Shown: piece by piece, positions 33,063-41,658 of the stretch
How the letters are laid out: every line of letters begins with the position of its first letter
Numbering within the stretch: position 1 is the first letter of the stretch
DNA from: Sphingomonas leidyi
GTDB taxonomy: Bacteria; Pseudomonadota; Alphaproteobacteria; Sphingomonadales; Sphingomonadaceae
Direction of reading: 5' to 3'
Length of the DNA stretch: 64,000 bases
Assembly: GCF_011761945.1 (NCBI RefSeq)
Contig: NZ_JAASQV010000001.1
Location: 248,001 to 312,000 of the forward strand
Notes under the pieces: model-generated
Seen by the model: only the letters and a program-made list of their open reading frames with translations
Told to the model about the DNA's origin: nothing
The model's database searches: none
Position numbers and translations under genes: made by a program

Positions 33063-34730
33063 ATGCCCTGGCCCATGCTGAAGCGCCTCCTGCGGCTGTT
33101 CGCCGTGCTCGCCCTCCTCCTCGCCCCCGCTGCCGCCATGGCGGACGGGCTGGTCGACAACGTCAACGGCATGACGCTGGACGAGAAGGGCGACGTGGTC
33201 CGCTTCAACGGCATATTGTTCAACCGCGAGGGCCAGATCACCGCGCTGCTCACCCGCGAGCACAAGCGGCCCAAGAAGCTCGAGTGGAAGCTCGACATGG
33301 GCGGCAAGACGCTGCTTCCGGGCATGATCGACGGGCATGGCCATGTGATGGGGCTGGGCGCGCAGCTGCTGCTGCTCGATCTCTCGGCCACCACGTCGCT
33401 CGACGAGGCCCTGGCGAAGATCAAGGCCTATGCCGATGCCAATCCCACCAAGTGGATCATCGGTCGCGGCTGGAACCAGGAGACCTGGAAGCTCGGCCGC
33501 TTCCCCACCGCGGCGGAGCTCGACCGGGCGGTGTCGGACCGGCCGGCCTGGCTCCAGCGAGTCGACGGCCATGCCGCCTGGGCGAACAGCCGCGCGCTGC
33601 AGGTTGCCGGCGTCACGGCCGCGACCAAGGATCCGGCCGGCGGGCGTATCGAGCGCGATGCCAAGGGCGCGCCTTCGGGTGTGTTCGTCGACGGCGCCAC
33701 CGCGCTCATCGACAAGTTCGTGCCCCGGCAGACTCCGCGCGAGCGCAACGCCGCCTTCCTGGCCGCACAGGACCGGCTGCTGTCGCTCGGCATCACCGCC
33801 ACCGCCGACATGGGCACCAGCGTGGACGACTGGCTCACCTATCGCCGCATGGCCGATATGGGCCAGCTGCGGATCCGCATCATGAGCTATGCCAGCGGCG
33901 TCGAGACCGCGCTGGCGGTGGCCGGGCAGGGGCCGACCCCCTGGCTCTATGGCGACAAGCTGCGCATGGGCGGGATCAAGCTCTATGCCGATGGCGCGCT
34001 GGGCAGCCGCGGGGCCTGGCTCAAGGCCGAGTATAGCGATGCGCCGGGCCAGAAGGGGCTGGGCTTCCTCACCGACGACCAGCTGCTCAACATGATGACG
34101 CGCGGGGCGATGGACGGTTTCCAGATCGCGGTCCATGCGATCGGCGACCGTGCCAACCAGCAGGTGCTCGACGCGGTCGAGGTGCTGTCCGATACCTACA
34201 AGGACGATCGCCGCTGGCGGATCGAGCATGCCCAGATCGTCGATCCCAAGGATCTGCCGCGCTTCGCCAAGCTGGGCGTGATCGCCTCGATGCAGCCGGT
34301 CCACCAGACCAGCGACATGAAGATGGCCGAGGCCCGGCTGGGGCCCGACCGGCTGGCCGGCGCCTATGCCTGGAAGACGATGCTCCGCGACGGCACGCGC
34401 ATCGCCTTCGGCTCCGACTATCCGGTCGAGAGCCCCGATCCCTGGGCAGGCTGGGCCGTGGCCTTCACCCGCACCGACGCCAATGGCCAGCCCTTTGGCG
34501 GCTGGCGGATCGAAGAGGCGGTGACCCGCGAGCAGGGCTGGGCGGGCTTCACCACCGGCGCGGCCTGGGCCGGCTTTGCCGAGAAGCAGATCGGCCGCCT
34601 CGCGCCCGGCATGCGGGCCGACTTCATCATCGTCGATCGCGATCCGCTGCTCGCCTCGCCCGCGGATCTGCGCGGTACCCAGGTGCTCGAGACCTGGGTG
34701 GGCGGCGCGCGGGTCTTCGTGAAGAAATAG
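33063..34730 (+). CDS. exported amidohydrolase family protein (YtcJ-like)
   Basis: Protein of 555 residues with a signal peptide (MLKRLLRLFAVLALLLAPAAAMA within the first 27 residues). Metal-site motifs of the YtcJ/amidohydro_3 group are present: MIDGHGHVMGLG, HAIGDRANQQVL, RIEHAQIV and FGSDYPVESPDPWAG. It probably hydrolyses an N-acyl or cyclic amide in the periplasm; the substrate is unknown. The HPP-family gene follows after 8 bp and may be co-transcribed. A second in-frame ATG lies 12 bp downstream of the one used. Confidence 0.88.
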   Translation: MPWPMLKRLLRLFAVLALLLAPAAAMADGLVDNVNGMTLDEKGDVVRFNGILFNREGQITALLTREHKRPKKLEWKLDMGGKTLLPGMIDGHGHVMGLGAQLLLLDLSATTSLDEALAKIKAYADANPTKWIIGRGWNQETWKLGRFPTAAELDRAVSDRPAWLQRVDGHAAWANSRALQVAGVTAATKDPAGGRIERDAKGAPSGVFVDGATALIDKFVPRQTPRERNAAFLAAQDRLLSLGITATADMGTSVDDWLTYRRMADMGQLRIRIMSYASGVETALAVAGQGPTPWLYGDKLRMGGIKLYADGALGSRGAWLKAEYSDAPGQKGLGFLTDDQLLNMMTRGAMDGFQIAVHAIGDRANQQVLDAVEVLSDTYKDDRRWRIEHAQIVDPKDLPRFAKLGVIASMQPVHQTSDMKMAEARLGPDRLAGAYAWKTMLRDGTRIAFGSDYPVESPDPWAGWAVAFTRTDANGQPFGGWRIEEAVTREQGWAGFTTGAAWAGFAEKQIGRLAPGMRADFIIVDRDPLLASPADLRGTQVLETWVGGARVFVKK

Positions 34731-34738
34731 GCGGGCGG

Positions 34739-35425
34739 ATGCGGGTTGCGATCGGGCAGCTGGATCGACTGCTGCGCCTGCGCCAGCTTTCCGGCACCAA
34801 TTGGCGGGAGCGTGCTGTCGCCGCGCTGGGGGCTTCGCTTGCCATTGGCGCGGCCGGGGCGATCAGCGCGCTGATCGTCGGCAGCCATGCCGCGTTGCTC
34901 CTCGCCGCGCCGATCGGGGCGTCGGCGGTGATCCTGTTCGCGGTGCCCTCGAGCCCGCTTGGCCAGCCCTGGCCGGTGATCGGCGGCACCACCCTGTCGA
35001 TCGCGTGCGGCATCCTGGCCACGCAGTTGCTCGGGCATGGTCCGCTCGCCGCCGGCTTGGCGGTGGGGGCGTCGATCCTGGTCATGTCGGCGACACGCTC
35101 GCTGCATCCGCCGGGCGGCGGCTGCGCGCTCCTGGCCGTGCTCGGCGGGCCCGAGCTGCTCGCCAAGGGCTATTGGCTGGCGCTGGTGCCGGGCGGCCTC
35201 AACGCCGCGCTGCTGGTGGTGGCCGGCCTCGTCTTCCACCGCTTCTCGGGCCACAGCTATCCGCACCGCCCGGCACCGGTGCCCGCCGATCCCCATATCC
35301 TGCCCGAGGACATCGACGCCGCGCTCGAAGCGGCACACGAAAGCTTCGACGTCAGCCGCGAGGATCTCGCCGCGCTGCTCGAGGCGGCGGAGCGTCACGC
35401 CGTGGCGCGGCGGAGGCGCAGATGA
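34739..35425 (+). CDS. HPP family integral membrane protein
   Basis: Protein of 228 residues with four to five membrane helices and the family signature SATRSLHPPGGGCALLAVLGG (HPP around residue 121). HPP-family proteins are inner-membrane proteins; plant and cyanobacterial members transport nitrite, but the role of bacterial ones is mostly unknown. The N- and C-termini are cytoplasmic by charge (LRLRQLSGTNWRERA; a long helical tail with ARRRRR). It follows the amidohydrolase gene by 8 bp and converges with ctrA. Confidence 0.87.
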   Translation: MRVAIGQLDRLLRLRQLSGTNWRERAVAALGASLAIGAAGAISALIVGSHAALLLAAPIGASAVILFAVPSSPLGQPWPVIGGTTLSIACGILATQLLGHGPLAAGLAVGASILVMSATRSLHPPGGGCALLAVLGGPELLAKGYWLALVPGGLNAALLVVAGLVFHRFSGHSYPHRPAPVPADPHILPEDIDAALEAAHESFDVSREDLAALLEAAERHAVARRRRR

Positions 35426-35483
35426 GCGAAAGGCCGCGATCCCTTCGGACCGCGGCCTTGCCAATCCCCGTTGAATTGTCGTG

Positions 35484-36197
35484 TCAGGCGACGGCCGAAA
35501 TCGGCTCCTGGCCCTCGGCGCCGTCCGGCTCGCGCAGCACATAGCCGCGGCCCCAGACGGTTTCGATATAGTTCTCGCCGTCGCATGCCATGCTGAGCTT
35601 CTTGCGCAGCTTGCAGATGAACACGTCGATGATCTTGAGTTCGGGCTCGTCCATGCCGCCATACAGGTGGTTCAGGAACATTTCCTTGGTGAGCGTCGTG
35701 CCCTTGCGGAGCGAGAGCAGCTCCAGCATCGCATATTCCTTGCCGGTCAGGTGCACGCGGGCGCTGTCGACTTCGACCGTCTTCGCATCGAGGTTCACCG
35801 CCAGCTTGCCGGTGCGGATGACCGACTGGCTGTGTCCCTTGGAGCGGCGGACAACGGCATGGATGCGCGCCACCAGCTCTTCGCGGTGGAAGGGCTTGGT
35901 CACATAGTCGTCGGCACCGAAGCCGAAGGAGCGCACCTTGGAATCCATCTCGTTGATGCCGGACAGGATCAGCACCGGCGTCTGCACGCGGGCGACGCGG
36001 ACCTTCTTCAGGACGTCATATCCGTGCATGTCGGGCAGGTTCAGGTCGAGCAGGATGATATCGTAGTCATAGAGCTTGGCCAGGTCCAAGCCCTCCTCGC
36101 CGAGGTCCGTCGTATAGACGTTGAACCCCTCGGTCGTGAGCATCAGCTCGATTGCCTTGGCAGTGCTCGGCTCGTCTTCGATCAACAGCACGCGCAT
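35484..36197 (-). CDS. ctrA: cell-cycle master response regulator CtrA
   Basis: Protein of 237 residues starting at the ATG at 36197 ([20 protein letters not shown]), as in all alphaproteobacterial CtrA. Phospho-acceptor Asp51 lies in [18 protein letters not shown], the receiver lysine in [15 protein letters not shown], and the OmpR-type winged helix in [52 protein letters not shown]. CtrA binds TTAA-N7-TTAA and controls cell-cycle, motility or envelope genes. Unlike Caulobacter CtrA, the C-terminus ends in EPISAVA, still hydrophobic enough to be a ClpX degron. A CtrA-like site and several GANTC sites lie upstream, implying autoregulation and methylation control. Confidence 0.97.
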   Translation of the reverse strand: MRVLLIEDEPSTAKAIELMLTTEGFNVYTTDLGEEGLDLAKLYDYDIILLDLNLPDMHGYDVLKKVRVARVQTPVLILSGINEMDSKVRSFGFGADDYVTKPFHREELVARIHAVVRRSKGHSQSVIRTGKLAVNLDAKTVEVDSARVHLTGKEYAMLELLSLRKGTTLTKEMFLNHLYGGMDEPELKIIDVFICKLRKKLSMACDGENYIETVWGRGYVLREPDGAEGQEPISAVA

Positions 36198-36254
36198 CGT
36201 CAAAGTCCCCTTGCCCGCAGGCTGCCTTGCCCCAATGAAAGGCATGCCCTGAGC

Positions 36255-36373
36255 GATTCATTAACCTAAGCGTGTCTGAAGGCAAAAGGTTAATTTCTCC
36301 CTAACCGGCCTGAATCCACGAGTCGCAGGGAATCTACTTAGGCGAGGACTCATCCTCGTTACGGAGTCGAGTC
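36255..36373. promoter_or_regulatory. ctrA upstream region with seven GANTC sites
   Basis: GANTC at 36255, 36312, 36320, 36330, 36347, 36364 and 36369. The first four are in or at the edge of the ctrA-lysR gap and the last three in the lysR 3' end. In Caulobacter one GANTC in the ctrA P1 promoter makes it sensitive to CcrM methylation; seven within 119 bp is far above chance. Confidence 0.65.
36290..36304 (-). promoter_or_regulatory. near-consensus CtrA binding site upstream of ctrA
   Basis: TTAA (36290-36293), seven bases and CTAA (36301-36304); on the minus strand TTAG-N7-TTAA, one mismatch from TTAA-N7-TTAA. It lies about 93 bp upstream of the ctrA start. Confidence 0.5.
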
Positions 36374-37290
36374 CTTTCGAGGCGAACTTCGCCGCAAGTG
36401 CGCTTCAGCTGCTCGGAAAGGAACGCGATCATCGTCTCGACGCGGGCGGGGCGGAGCGTGCCGGGCGGCGTGAGCAGATGGAGCCCGGACGCGCTGGCCG
36501 ACCATTCGCCGAGCACGGCTTCCAGCCTCCCCTTGGCCAGGTCGTCCCCGACCATGAATTCGGGAAGCCGGGCCACGCCCAGGCCGGCGCGCAGCGCGGG
36601 CAGCATCGCGTCGCCATTGTCGGTGCGCATGGGTCCTTCGACCCGCACCGCCGCTTCCTCGCCGCCGGCCTTGCGGAAGCGCCACACATCGGGATTGGCG
36701 GTGTTGGTGTAGACGAAGCAGGCATGGCGGGCGAGGTCGGCCGGATGCTGGGGCCGCCCCACGCGATCGAAATAGGCCGGCGACCCGACGATATGGGCCA
36801 CCATCGGCCCGAGGCGGCGGGCACGCAGCGAACTGTCCGGAAGCTCGGCGATGCGCAGCGCGATGTCGATCCCCTCGCCGACGATGTCGATGAACGCATC
36901 GGACAGGCGCAGCTCCACCTTGATGCCCGGATAGAGCTTCATGAAATCGGCAAGCACCGGGGCCACCGCCTGGATGCCGAAGGTGAGCGGCGCCGCGACC
37001 CGGACCAGGCCGGCGGGCGCGCTGGCGGATTCGAAGGCGGCTTCCTCCGCCGCCTCGCCTTCGCTCAGGATGCGCTGGGCATGCTCGGCAAGGCCGCGGC
37101 CGCTGTCGGTGAGCGTCAGCCGGCGCGAGGTGCGGTGGAAAAGCGTGGTGCCGAGGCGTGCCTCCAGCCGGGTGATCGCCTTGGATACCGTCGCCTTGGA
37201 CACCGCCAGCGCATCGGCCGCGCCCGAAAAGGAGCGGTGCTCCACCACCGCGGCGAAAACGGCCCAGGCCTCGAAATCGGGAAGTTTCAT
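36334..37290 (-). CDS. LysR-family transcription regulator
   Basis: Protein of 318 residues from the ATG at 37290 (MKLPDFEAWAVFAAVVEHRSFSGAA). The winged helix is classic LysR: AADALAVSKATVSKAITRLEARLGTTLFHRTSRRLTLT. The effector-binding domain follows (VRVAAPLTFGIQAVAPVLADF, ELRLSDAFIDIVGEGIDIALRI). It resembles regulators located beside pirin and quinone reductase genes. Here pirin and wrbA lie about 0.8 kb away with one small gene between. The 3' end carries part of a GANTC cluster. Confidence 0.9.
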   Translation of the reverse strand: MKLPDFEAWAVFAAVVEHRSFSGAADALAVSKATVSKAITRLEARLGTTLFHRTSRRLTLTDSGRGLAEHAQRILSEGEAAEEAAFESASAPAGLVRVAAPLTFGIQAVAPVLADFMKLYPGIKVELRLSDAFIDIVGEGIDIALRIAELPDSSLRARRLGPMVAHIVGSPAYFDRVGRPQHPADLARHACFVYTNTANPDVWRFRKAGGEEAAVRVEGPMRTDNGDAMLPALRAGLGVARLPEFMVGDDLAKGRLEAVLGEWSASASGLHLLTPPGTLRPARVETMIAFLSEQLKRTCGEVRLERTRLRNEDESSPK

Positions 37291-37312
37291 GCGTTGCTTC
37301 TCTTGTGGTGGT

Positions 37313-37897
37313 TCATGGCCGCCGGGTGTCGACGGCAATCCAGTTCAATTCCCAGCTCTTGCCGCCATCGGTCGAAAAGGCCTGCTCGAACCGCGCCGAG
37401 TTCGGCGTGATGTCCGCGATCACGAAGCGCACCAGGATGGCGCGCCCCTCCCAGCTGTCCTGCGCATAGAATTCGCCGCAGCCCTTGCGGAATGCGCCGA
37501 TCGGCGCCGGCGTGAGCACGCCTCCGCCGGCGCTGGCGAAGTTCAGCGACCATTGGCGGGCTTGCGGATTGTAGAGCCGCAGCGAGGTACCCTCGACCCG
37601 GCCCGCCGGCCCATCGACCTTGAGCTCCGCCAGGTTCGCTCGCCCACCCATCACCGGGCGCACCTCGGTGGTGCCGCTATATTCGACCCAGGCCGTCGAG
37701 CCCGAGAGCGGGCGCTTCAGGCGCTTGAGGTGCGTCGTCCAGGATCCGATCTCCCAATCGAAATCCTTCTGCCCGTCGGCATCCGGCGTTGTCGCGGCGG
37801 GGCAGGTCGTCGGCACCGGGGCCTGTTGCGCCAGTGCGGCGCCGGGCAGGGCGAGCAGCATGGCGGGAGCGGGGAGTCGACGAAGCATATGCGGCAT
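37313..37897 (-). CDS. exported protein, DUF1579-like
   Basis: Protein of 194 residues. A signal peptide ends near GAALAQQ (residue 24). The mature protein begins a lipocalin-like pattern, KDFDWEIGSWTTHLKRLKRPLSG, followed by GGRANLAELKVDGPAGRVEGTSLRLYNPQARQWSLNF and a closing WELNWIAVDTRR, which recalls DUF1579-type proteins that measure or bind a small molecule. No function is known. It ends 22 bp before the LysR gene on the same strand and could be co-transcribed with it. Confidence 0.75.
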   Translation of the reverse strand: MPHMLRRLPAPAMLLALPGAALAQQAPVPTTCPAATTPDADGQKDFDWEIGSWTTHLKRLKRPLSGSTAWVEYSGTTEVRPVMGGRANLAELKVDGPAGRVEGTSLRLYNPQARQWSLNFASAGGGVLTPAPIGAFRKGCGEFYAQDSWEGRAILVRFVIADITPNSARFEQAFSTDGGKSWELNWIAVDTRRP

Positions 37898-38043
37898 GAT
37901 GGCGGCCTTCGACGGTGGACCGGACCAGTCTAGCAGCTTTCGCCTCGAACGGAAGTCTTGGGAAACGATCGGTTTCCAACGTTTCCATTTACCGTGCGAT
38001 CGGACCGCCTATCTTCCTGTCCAACACAGGAGGTTCAGACCCC

Positions 38044-38742
38044 ATGATCGACAAACGACCCTTTGAAACGCTTGGCCATGCCGACCATGGCTGGCTCAAT
38101 GCGCGGCATCATTTCAGCTTCGCGGACTATTATGATCCCGGTCGCATGAGCTGGGGCGCGCTGCGCGTCTGGAACGACGACGAGATCGCCGCGGGCGCCG
38201 GCTTCCCGCCGCATCCGCACCAGGACATGGAGATCATCACCTATGTCCGCCGGGGCGCGATCACGCACCAGGACTCGATGGGCAACAAGGGCCGAACCGG
38301 CGCCGGCGACGTCCAGGTGATGAGCGCGGGCACTGGCGTGCGCCATGCCGAATATAATCTCGAGCCGGAGACGACGACGCTCTTCCAGATCTGGATCATG
38401 CCGCGCGAGCGGGGCGGCCAGCCGAGCTGGGGCGCCAAGCCTTTCCCCAAGGGCGATCGCTCGGGCAAGTTCGTTACCCTGGCGAGCGGCTTTGCCGATG
38501 ACGCGGACGCCTTGCCGATCCGGGCCGATGCCCGGGTGCTCGGCGCCACGCTGAAGGCGGGCGAGAGCGTAACCCACGAAGTGGGCGGTGGCCGCCACGC
38601 CTATCTGGTGCCCGCGGTCGGCAGGATCGAGATCGATGGCGAGCCGGTCAATGCCCGTGACGGCGCCGCGCTCTCCAGCGGCAAGGCCTACACCATCACC
38701 GCGATCGAGGACGCCGAGATCGTCCTGGTCGACAGCGAATAA
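38044..38742 (+). CDS. pirin family protein (quercetinase-like)
   Basis: Protein of 232 residues from the ATG at 38044, behind AGGAGG. The N-terminal cupin carries the metal ligands seen in FPPHPHQDMEIITYV and VRHAEYNLE (three His and a Glu), and the second cupin is shorter. It belongs to the YhhW-type pirins, some of which oxidise quercetin. It is followed 18 bp later by wrbA, so both probably form an operon answering quinone or flavonoid-like compounds. The LysR protein nearby is the likely controller. Confidence 0.9.
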   Translation: MIDKRPFETLGHADHGWLNARHHFSFADYYDPGRMSWGALRVWNDDEIAAGAGFPPHPHQDMEIITYVRRGAITHQDSMGNKGRTGAGDVQVMSAGTGVRHAEYNLEPETTTLFQIWIMPRERGGQPSWGAKPFPKGDRSGKFVTLASGFADDADALPIRADARVLGATLKAGESVTHEVGGGRHAYLVPAVGRIEIDGEPVNARDGAALSSGKAYTITAIEDAEIVLVDSE

Positions 38743-38760
38743 TCAGGAAGGGAAGCAAGC

Positions 38761-39387
38761 ATGTCGAAGATCCTCGTTCTCTATTACTCGTCCTATGGCC
38801 ACCTCGCGAAGATGGCCGATGCCATGGCCGAGGGCGCGCGCAGCGCCGGCGCCCAGGTGGACGTGCGCCGGGTGCCCGAGACGGCGCCGTTCGAAGTCGC
38901 GCAGGCGGCCGGCTTCGTCGCCGACCACAGCCACCCGGTGCTCGAGGACGTGGGCGAGCTCGCCAATTATGACGGCATCATCGTCGGCGCGCCGACCCGG
39001 TTCGGCCGCATGGCGAGCCAGATGGCTTCGTTCTGGGATCGCGCCGGCGGCGTCTGGTTCCAGGGCCAGTTGAACGGCAAGGTCGGCGGCGCCTTCACTT
39101 CGACGGCCACGCAGCATGGCGGCCAGGAGACGACGCTCTTCTCGATCATCACCAACCTGCTGCACTTCGGCCTGACCGTCGTCGGCCTCGACTATGGTTT
39201 CCAGGGCCAGTCGGGCGTCGGCGAAGTGAAGGGCGGCTCGCCCTATGGCGCGACCACGATCGCGGACGGCGACGGCAGCCGCCAGCCGAGCGAAGTGGAA
39301 CTGGACGGCGCCCGCTATCAGGGCCGCCGCATCGCCGAACTGGCCAACAAGATCGCGGCTTCCCCCCGCGAAGTCGAGACCGCGTAA
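38761..39387 (+). CDS. wrbA: NAD(P)H:quinone oxidoreductase WrbA
   Basis: Flavodoxin-like protein of 208 residues. The FMN phosphate loop is [19 protein letters not shown], and [23 protein letters not shown] and [26 protein letters not shown] are diagnostic of WrbA. It reduces quinones by two electrons, avoiding semiquinone radicals. In operon with the pirin gene. Its 3' end overlaps the convergent peptidase gene by 70 bp, and a strong hairpin terminator lies 31 bp past its stop, within that gene. Confidence 0.95.
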   Translation: MSKILVLYYSSYGHLAKMADAMAEGARSAGAQVDVRRVPETAPFEVAQAAGFVADHSHPVLEDVGELANYDGIIVGAPTRFGRMASQMASFWDRAGGVWFQGQLNGKVGGAFTSTATQHGGQETTLFSIITNLLHFGLTVVGLDYGFQGQSGVGEVKGGSPYGATTIADGDGSRQPSEVELDGARYQGRRIAELANKIAASPREVETA

Positions 39388-40085
39388 TCTCCCCCTCCTG
39401 GCGCGGTCTCCAGGGACGGCGGCCGGACCTCGGGTCCGGCCGCCGTTTTCGTTTGCGCGCGCGGGGCGGCGGGAAGCGCCGGGAAACTCGCCTGCGCCGC
39501 GGCGAAGCGGGCACGGGCCGCGGGCGCGCCCACCCAGCGCCAATGCCAGGGCTCCCAGCCCACGCCCTGCTTGTTGCCCGCGGGGAAGGAGAGCTCGAAG
39601 CCGAACTCCGGCGCCCGGCGCATCAGCCATTGCCCGCCAGGCGTCAGCGCGAAGCATTGCTCGACGGCGCGGCAATTTGCGCCGCGCTGGAGGAAGTCGA
39701 TCGCATAGCCGGTGGCATGCTCGCTATAGCCCGGCGGCGCCACGAAGCGGGCCCGCGAGGCCGCCTCGCCGTCGCAATCGCGCAGCCCCGCGCAGAACAC
39801 CCGGCGCTGATGGGCGATCGAGCGGAAGCAGGACAGCGCGCCGAGCGCGATTCCCTCCGCCTGCGCCGCGGCGAGCAACCGCTCGACATCGGGCACCGCC
39901 TCCCGCGCCATGACGCAGCCCGCCAGGCCCGGCACCGGCGCAAGGTCCGCGGGGGACGCCTCGCCATAGGGAAGGTGGTTGAACAGGCGCGTGACGGCGA
40001 CGGGCACGGGGGCAGCATCGTTCGCGGCATGCGCCGTCAGCGGCAGGAGCGAGAGCAGGATCAGGGCCGAAGGACGCATACGCAA
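39318..40085 (-). CDS. VanY-type D-alanyl-D-alanine carboxypeptidase family protein
   Basis: Protein of 255 residues with a signal peptide (cleavage near THAAN, about residue 20). The LAS-type zinc site is complete: [24 protein letters not shown] and EPWHWRWVG. It probably trims peptidoglycan stem peptides in the periplasm. The C-terminal 55 residues after the catalytic domain are low-complexity and are encoded across the wrbA terminator and the wrbA 3' end. This extension may be recent. Cysteines in the mature part suggest disulfides. Confidence 0.85.
   Translation of the reverse strand: MRMRPSALILLSLLPLTAHAANDAAPVPVAVTRLFNHLPYGEASPADLAPVPGLAGCVMAREAVPDVERLLAAAQAEGIALGALSCFRSIAHQRRVFCAGLRDCDGEAASRARFVAPPGYSEHATGYAIDFLQRGANCRAVEQCFALTPGGQWLMRRAPEFGFELSFPAGNKQGVGWEPWHWRWVGAPAARARFAAAQASFPALPAAPRAQTKTAAGPEVRPPSLETAPGGGDYAVSTSRGEAAILLASSAMRRP
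39418..39449 (+). terminator. wrbA terminator inside the peptidase gene
   Basis: 11-bp stem GGCGGCCGGAC / GTCCGGCCGCC with a CTCGG loop, followed by GTTTTCG. It is in the non-template orientation for the peptidase gene, encoding part of its tail. Confidence 0.85.
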
Positions 40086-40232
40086 CCTCGCGACGCCGCA
40101 AAAAAGGCGTCACCCGTTCAAACGCGGTTCAAGCGGAAAGGCTCACGCAACTTTGCACATTGCTGTGTCGTTGCGCAGTTGTGTCCACAGGGTCAAAACA
40201 GGCCCGCCGTTGCAGCAGAGGGAGAAATCATC

Positions 40233-40943
40233 ATGTTCCTGCGAGTTTCATGTCTTGCCTTGTCCGCGGTGCTGTTGAGCACCACCGCTTCGGCGGTGCC
40301 GGCGCCGAATCACGCCGCGCCCGCCGCCATGCAGCGGGTGGACGGCAACAATGTCGGCCGCGTCCGCCACAGCGGCGGCGGTGCCTTTGTCGAGACCCGT
40401 CCGGGTCGCTGGGTCGAGTTCGCCGACGACGGCACGCTCATCCATCGCTTCGACGAGACCAACCGCAGCCGCGATGCGGTCAACCTCTACGATCCGTCGC
40501 GCGGCGCGCGCGTGCGCCTCGACCTGCGCCGCGGCGACATCTCGGGCGTGCCGCGCTCGGGCCCGCCGCGCTTCCTCTACCGCATCACCGACGTCGACCC
40601 GCGCCGCAACAACGGCTGGGGCGACAATGGCGGTTGGGGCGAGGGCGGCTGGGGCCGTCCCGGCGGCGGTCGCCCCGGCGGCGGCGGCTGGGATCGTCCC
40701 GGTGGCGGTCGTCCGGGCGACGGCGGCTGGGATCGCCCCGGTGGCGGCCGTCCCGGTGACGGCGGCGGCTGGGGCACCGGCGGCGTGATCCGCGACATCG
40801 AGGTCGGCCCGATCTGGAATCAGTCCGACGCCGAGCGCAAGTGCCGCGACACTGCCCGCAACATGCGCGCCGAATGGACCGGCAACTGGCACACTACCGC
40901 CGAAGGCCGCCAGTCGGTCTGCTCGATCCGCTTCCAGCGCTGA
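40233..40943 (+). CDS. secreted Gly-rich repeat protein with mannan-binding-lectin-like C-terminus
   Basis: Protein of 236 residues with a signal peptide (to about residue 21). Residues 40-115 form a beta-rich domain (AFVETRPGRWVEFADDGTLIHRF). Residues 128-182 are tandem GGWDRPGGGRPGD repeats (13 residues, nearly identical at DNA level). The end, EVGPIWNQSDAERKC...WTGNWHTT...QSVCSIRF (191-234), fits the MVL mannan-binding lectin domain with its two cysteines and Trp residues. It probably sits outside the cell and binds sugars; the repeat would be a flexible stalk. The lectin call rests on motif recognition. Confidence 0.75.
   Translation: MFLRVSCLALSAVLLSTTASAVPAPNHAAPAAMQRVDGNNVGRVRHSGGGAFVETRPGRWVEFADDGTLIHRFDETNRSRDAVNLYDPSRGARVRLDLRRGDISGVPRSGPPRFLYRITDVDPRRNNGWGDNGGWGEGGWGRPGGGRPGGGGWDRPGGGRPGDGGWDRPGGGRPGDGGGWGTGGVIRDIEVGPIWNQSDAERKCRDTARNMRAEWTGNWHTTAEGRQSVCSIRFQR
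40640..40765 (+). repeat. 39-bp in-frame tandem repeat coding GGWDRPGGGRPGD
   Basis: Three successive 39-base units with few differences encode residues 138-176 of the secreted protein. Unit number is a likely site of slippage variation. Confidence 0.75.
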
Positions 40944-40995
40944 TCCGAACCCACCACCGCTGGCGCTCCGGCGCCGGCGGTGGCATGGGCAGGCG

Positions 40996-41658
40996 ATGTT
41001 CAAGGATCGCGTGCTCTTCATCGACGGCGAGGCATTGGTGATCGACAAGCCCGCGGGCCTGCCGGTCGATCGTCCGCGGGACCGCGCGGAAAGCCTCGAG
41101 GACCTGCTCGACCAGCTCACCTTCGGGTTCCAGCGCCTGCCGGTGCCGGTCCACCGGCTCGACCGCGATACCAGCGGCTGCCTGTTGCTCGCCCGCAACC
41201 CCAAGGCGCTGAAGCGCTTCGCCCAGGCCTTCGAGGCTGGCGCCGTGGCCAAGCGATATCTGGCGATCCTCGAGGGCGAGCCCGCTCTCGACAGCGGCAC
41301 GATCGACTTGCCGCTGGCCAAGGTCTCGACCCGCGAGCAGGGCTGGCGGATGGTCGGCGATCCCAGGGGCAAGGCCTCGATAACCCGCTACAAGGTGATG
41401 GAGCGCAAGGGCGGCAAGAGCCTGGTCGCCTTCTATCCCGAGACCGGCCGCACCCATCAGATCCGCGTTCACGCGGCCGAAGGGCTGGGCGCGCCGGTGA
41501 TGGGCGATCCGGTCTATGGCCGGGGCGGGCCGGCGATGATGCTGCATGCGGTCGAACTGACTCTCCCGCGCGAGGGCAAGGACGATATCCACGCCACCGC
41601 CCCGCTGCCGGTGCGCTTCCACAATGCCGGGTTCGGGCCCGGCTTCGGCCGTGGCTGA
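40996..41658 (+). CDS. RluA-family pseudouridine synthase
   Basis: Protein of 220 residues without an S4 domain, so a minimal form. The catalytic aspartate is in VPVHRLDRDTSGCLLLAR and the uridine pocket in YKVMERKGGKSLVAFYPETGRTHQIRVHAA. It isomerises uridine to pseudouridine in rRNA or tRNA; the site cannot be predicted. The ribosome-rescue gene begins inside its last codons (GTG 41651), so the two are probably co-translated. Confidence 0.9.
   Translation: MFKDRVLFIDGEALVIDKPAGLPVDRPRDRAESLEDLLDQLTFGFQRLPVPVHRLDRDTSGCLLLARNPKALKRFAQAFEAGAVAKRYLAILEGEPALDSGTIDLPLAKVSTREQGWRMVGDPRGKASITRYKVMERKGGKSLVAFYPETGRTHQIRVHAAEGLGAPVMGDPVYGRGGPAMMLHAVELTLPREGKDDIHATAPLPVRFHNAGFGPGFGRG

Noticed and set aside
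40640..40765. Regular repeats considered as a CRISPR array
   Set aside because: The units are contiguous without spacers, in frame, and encode a Gly-rich peptide; no cas genes are present.
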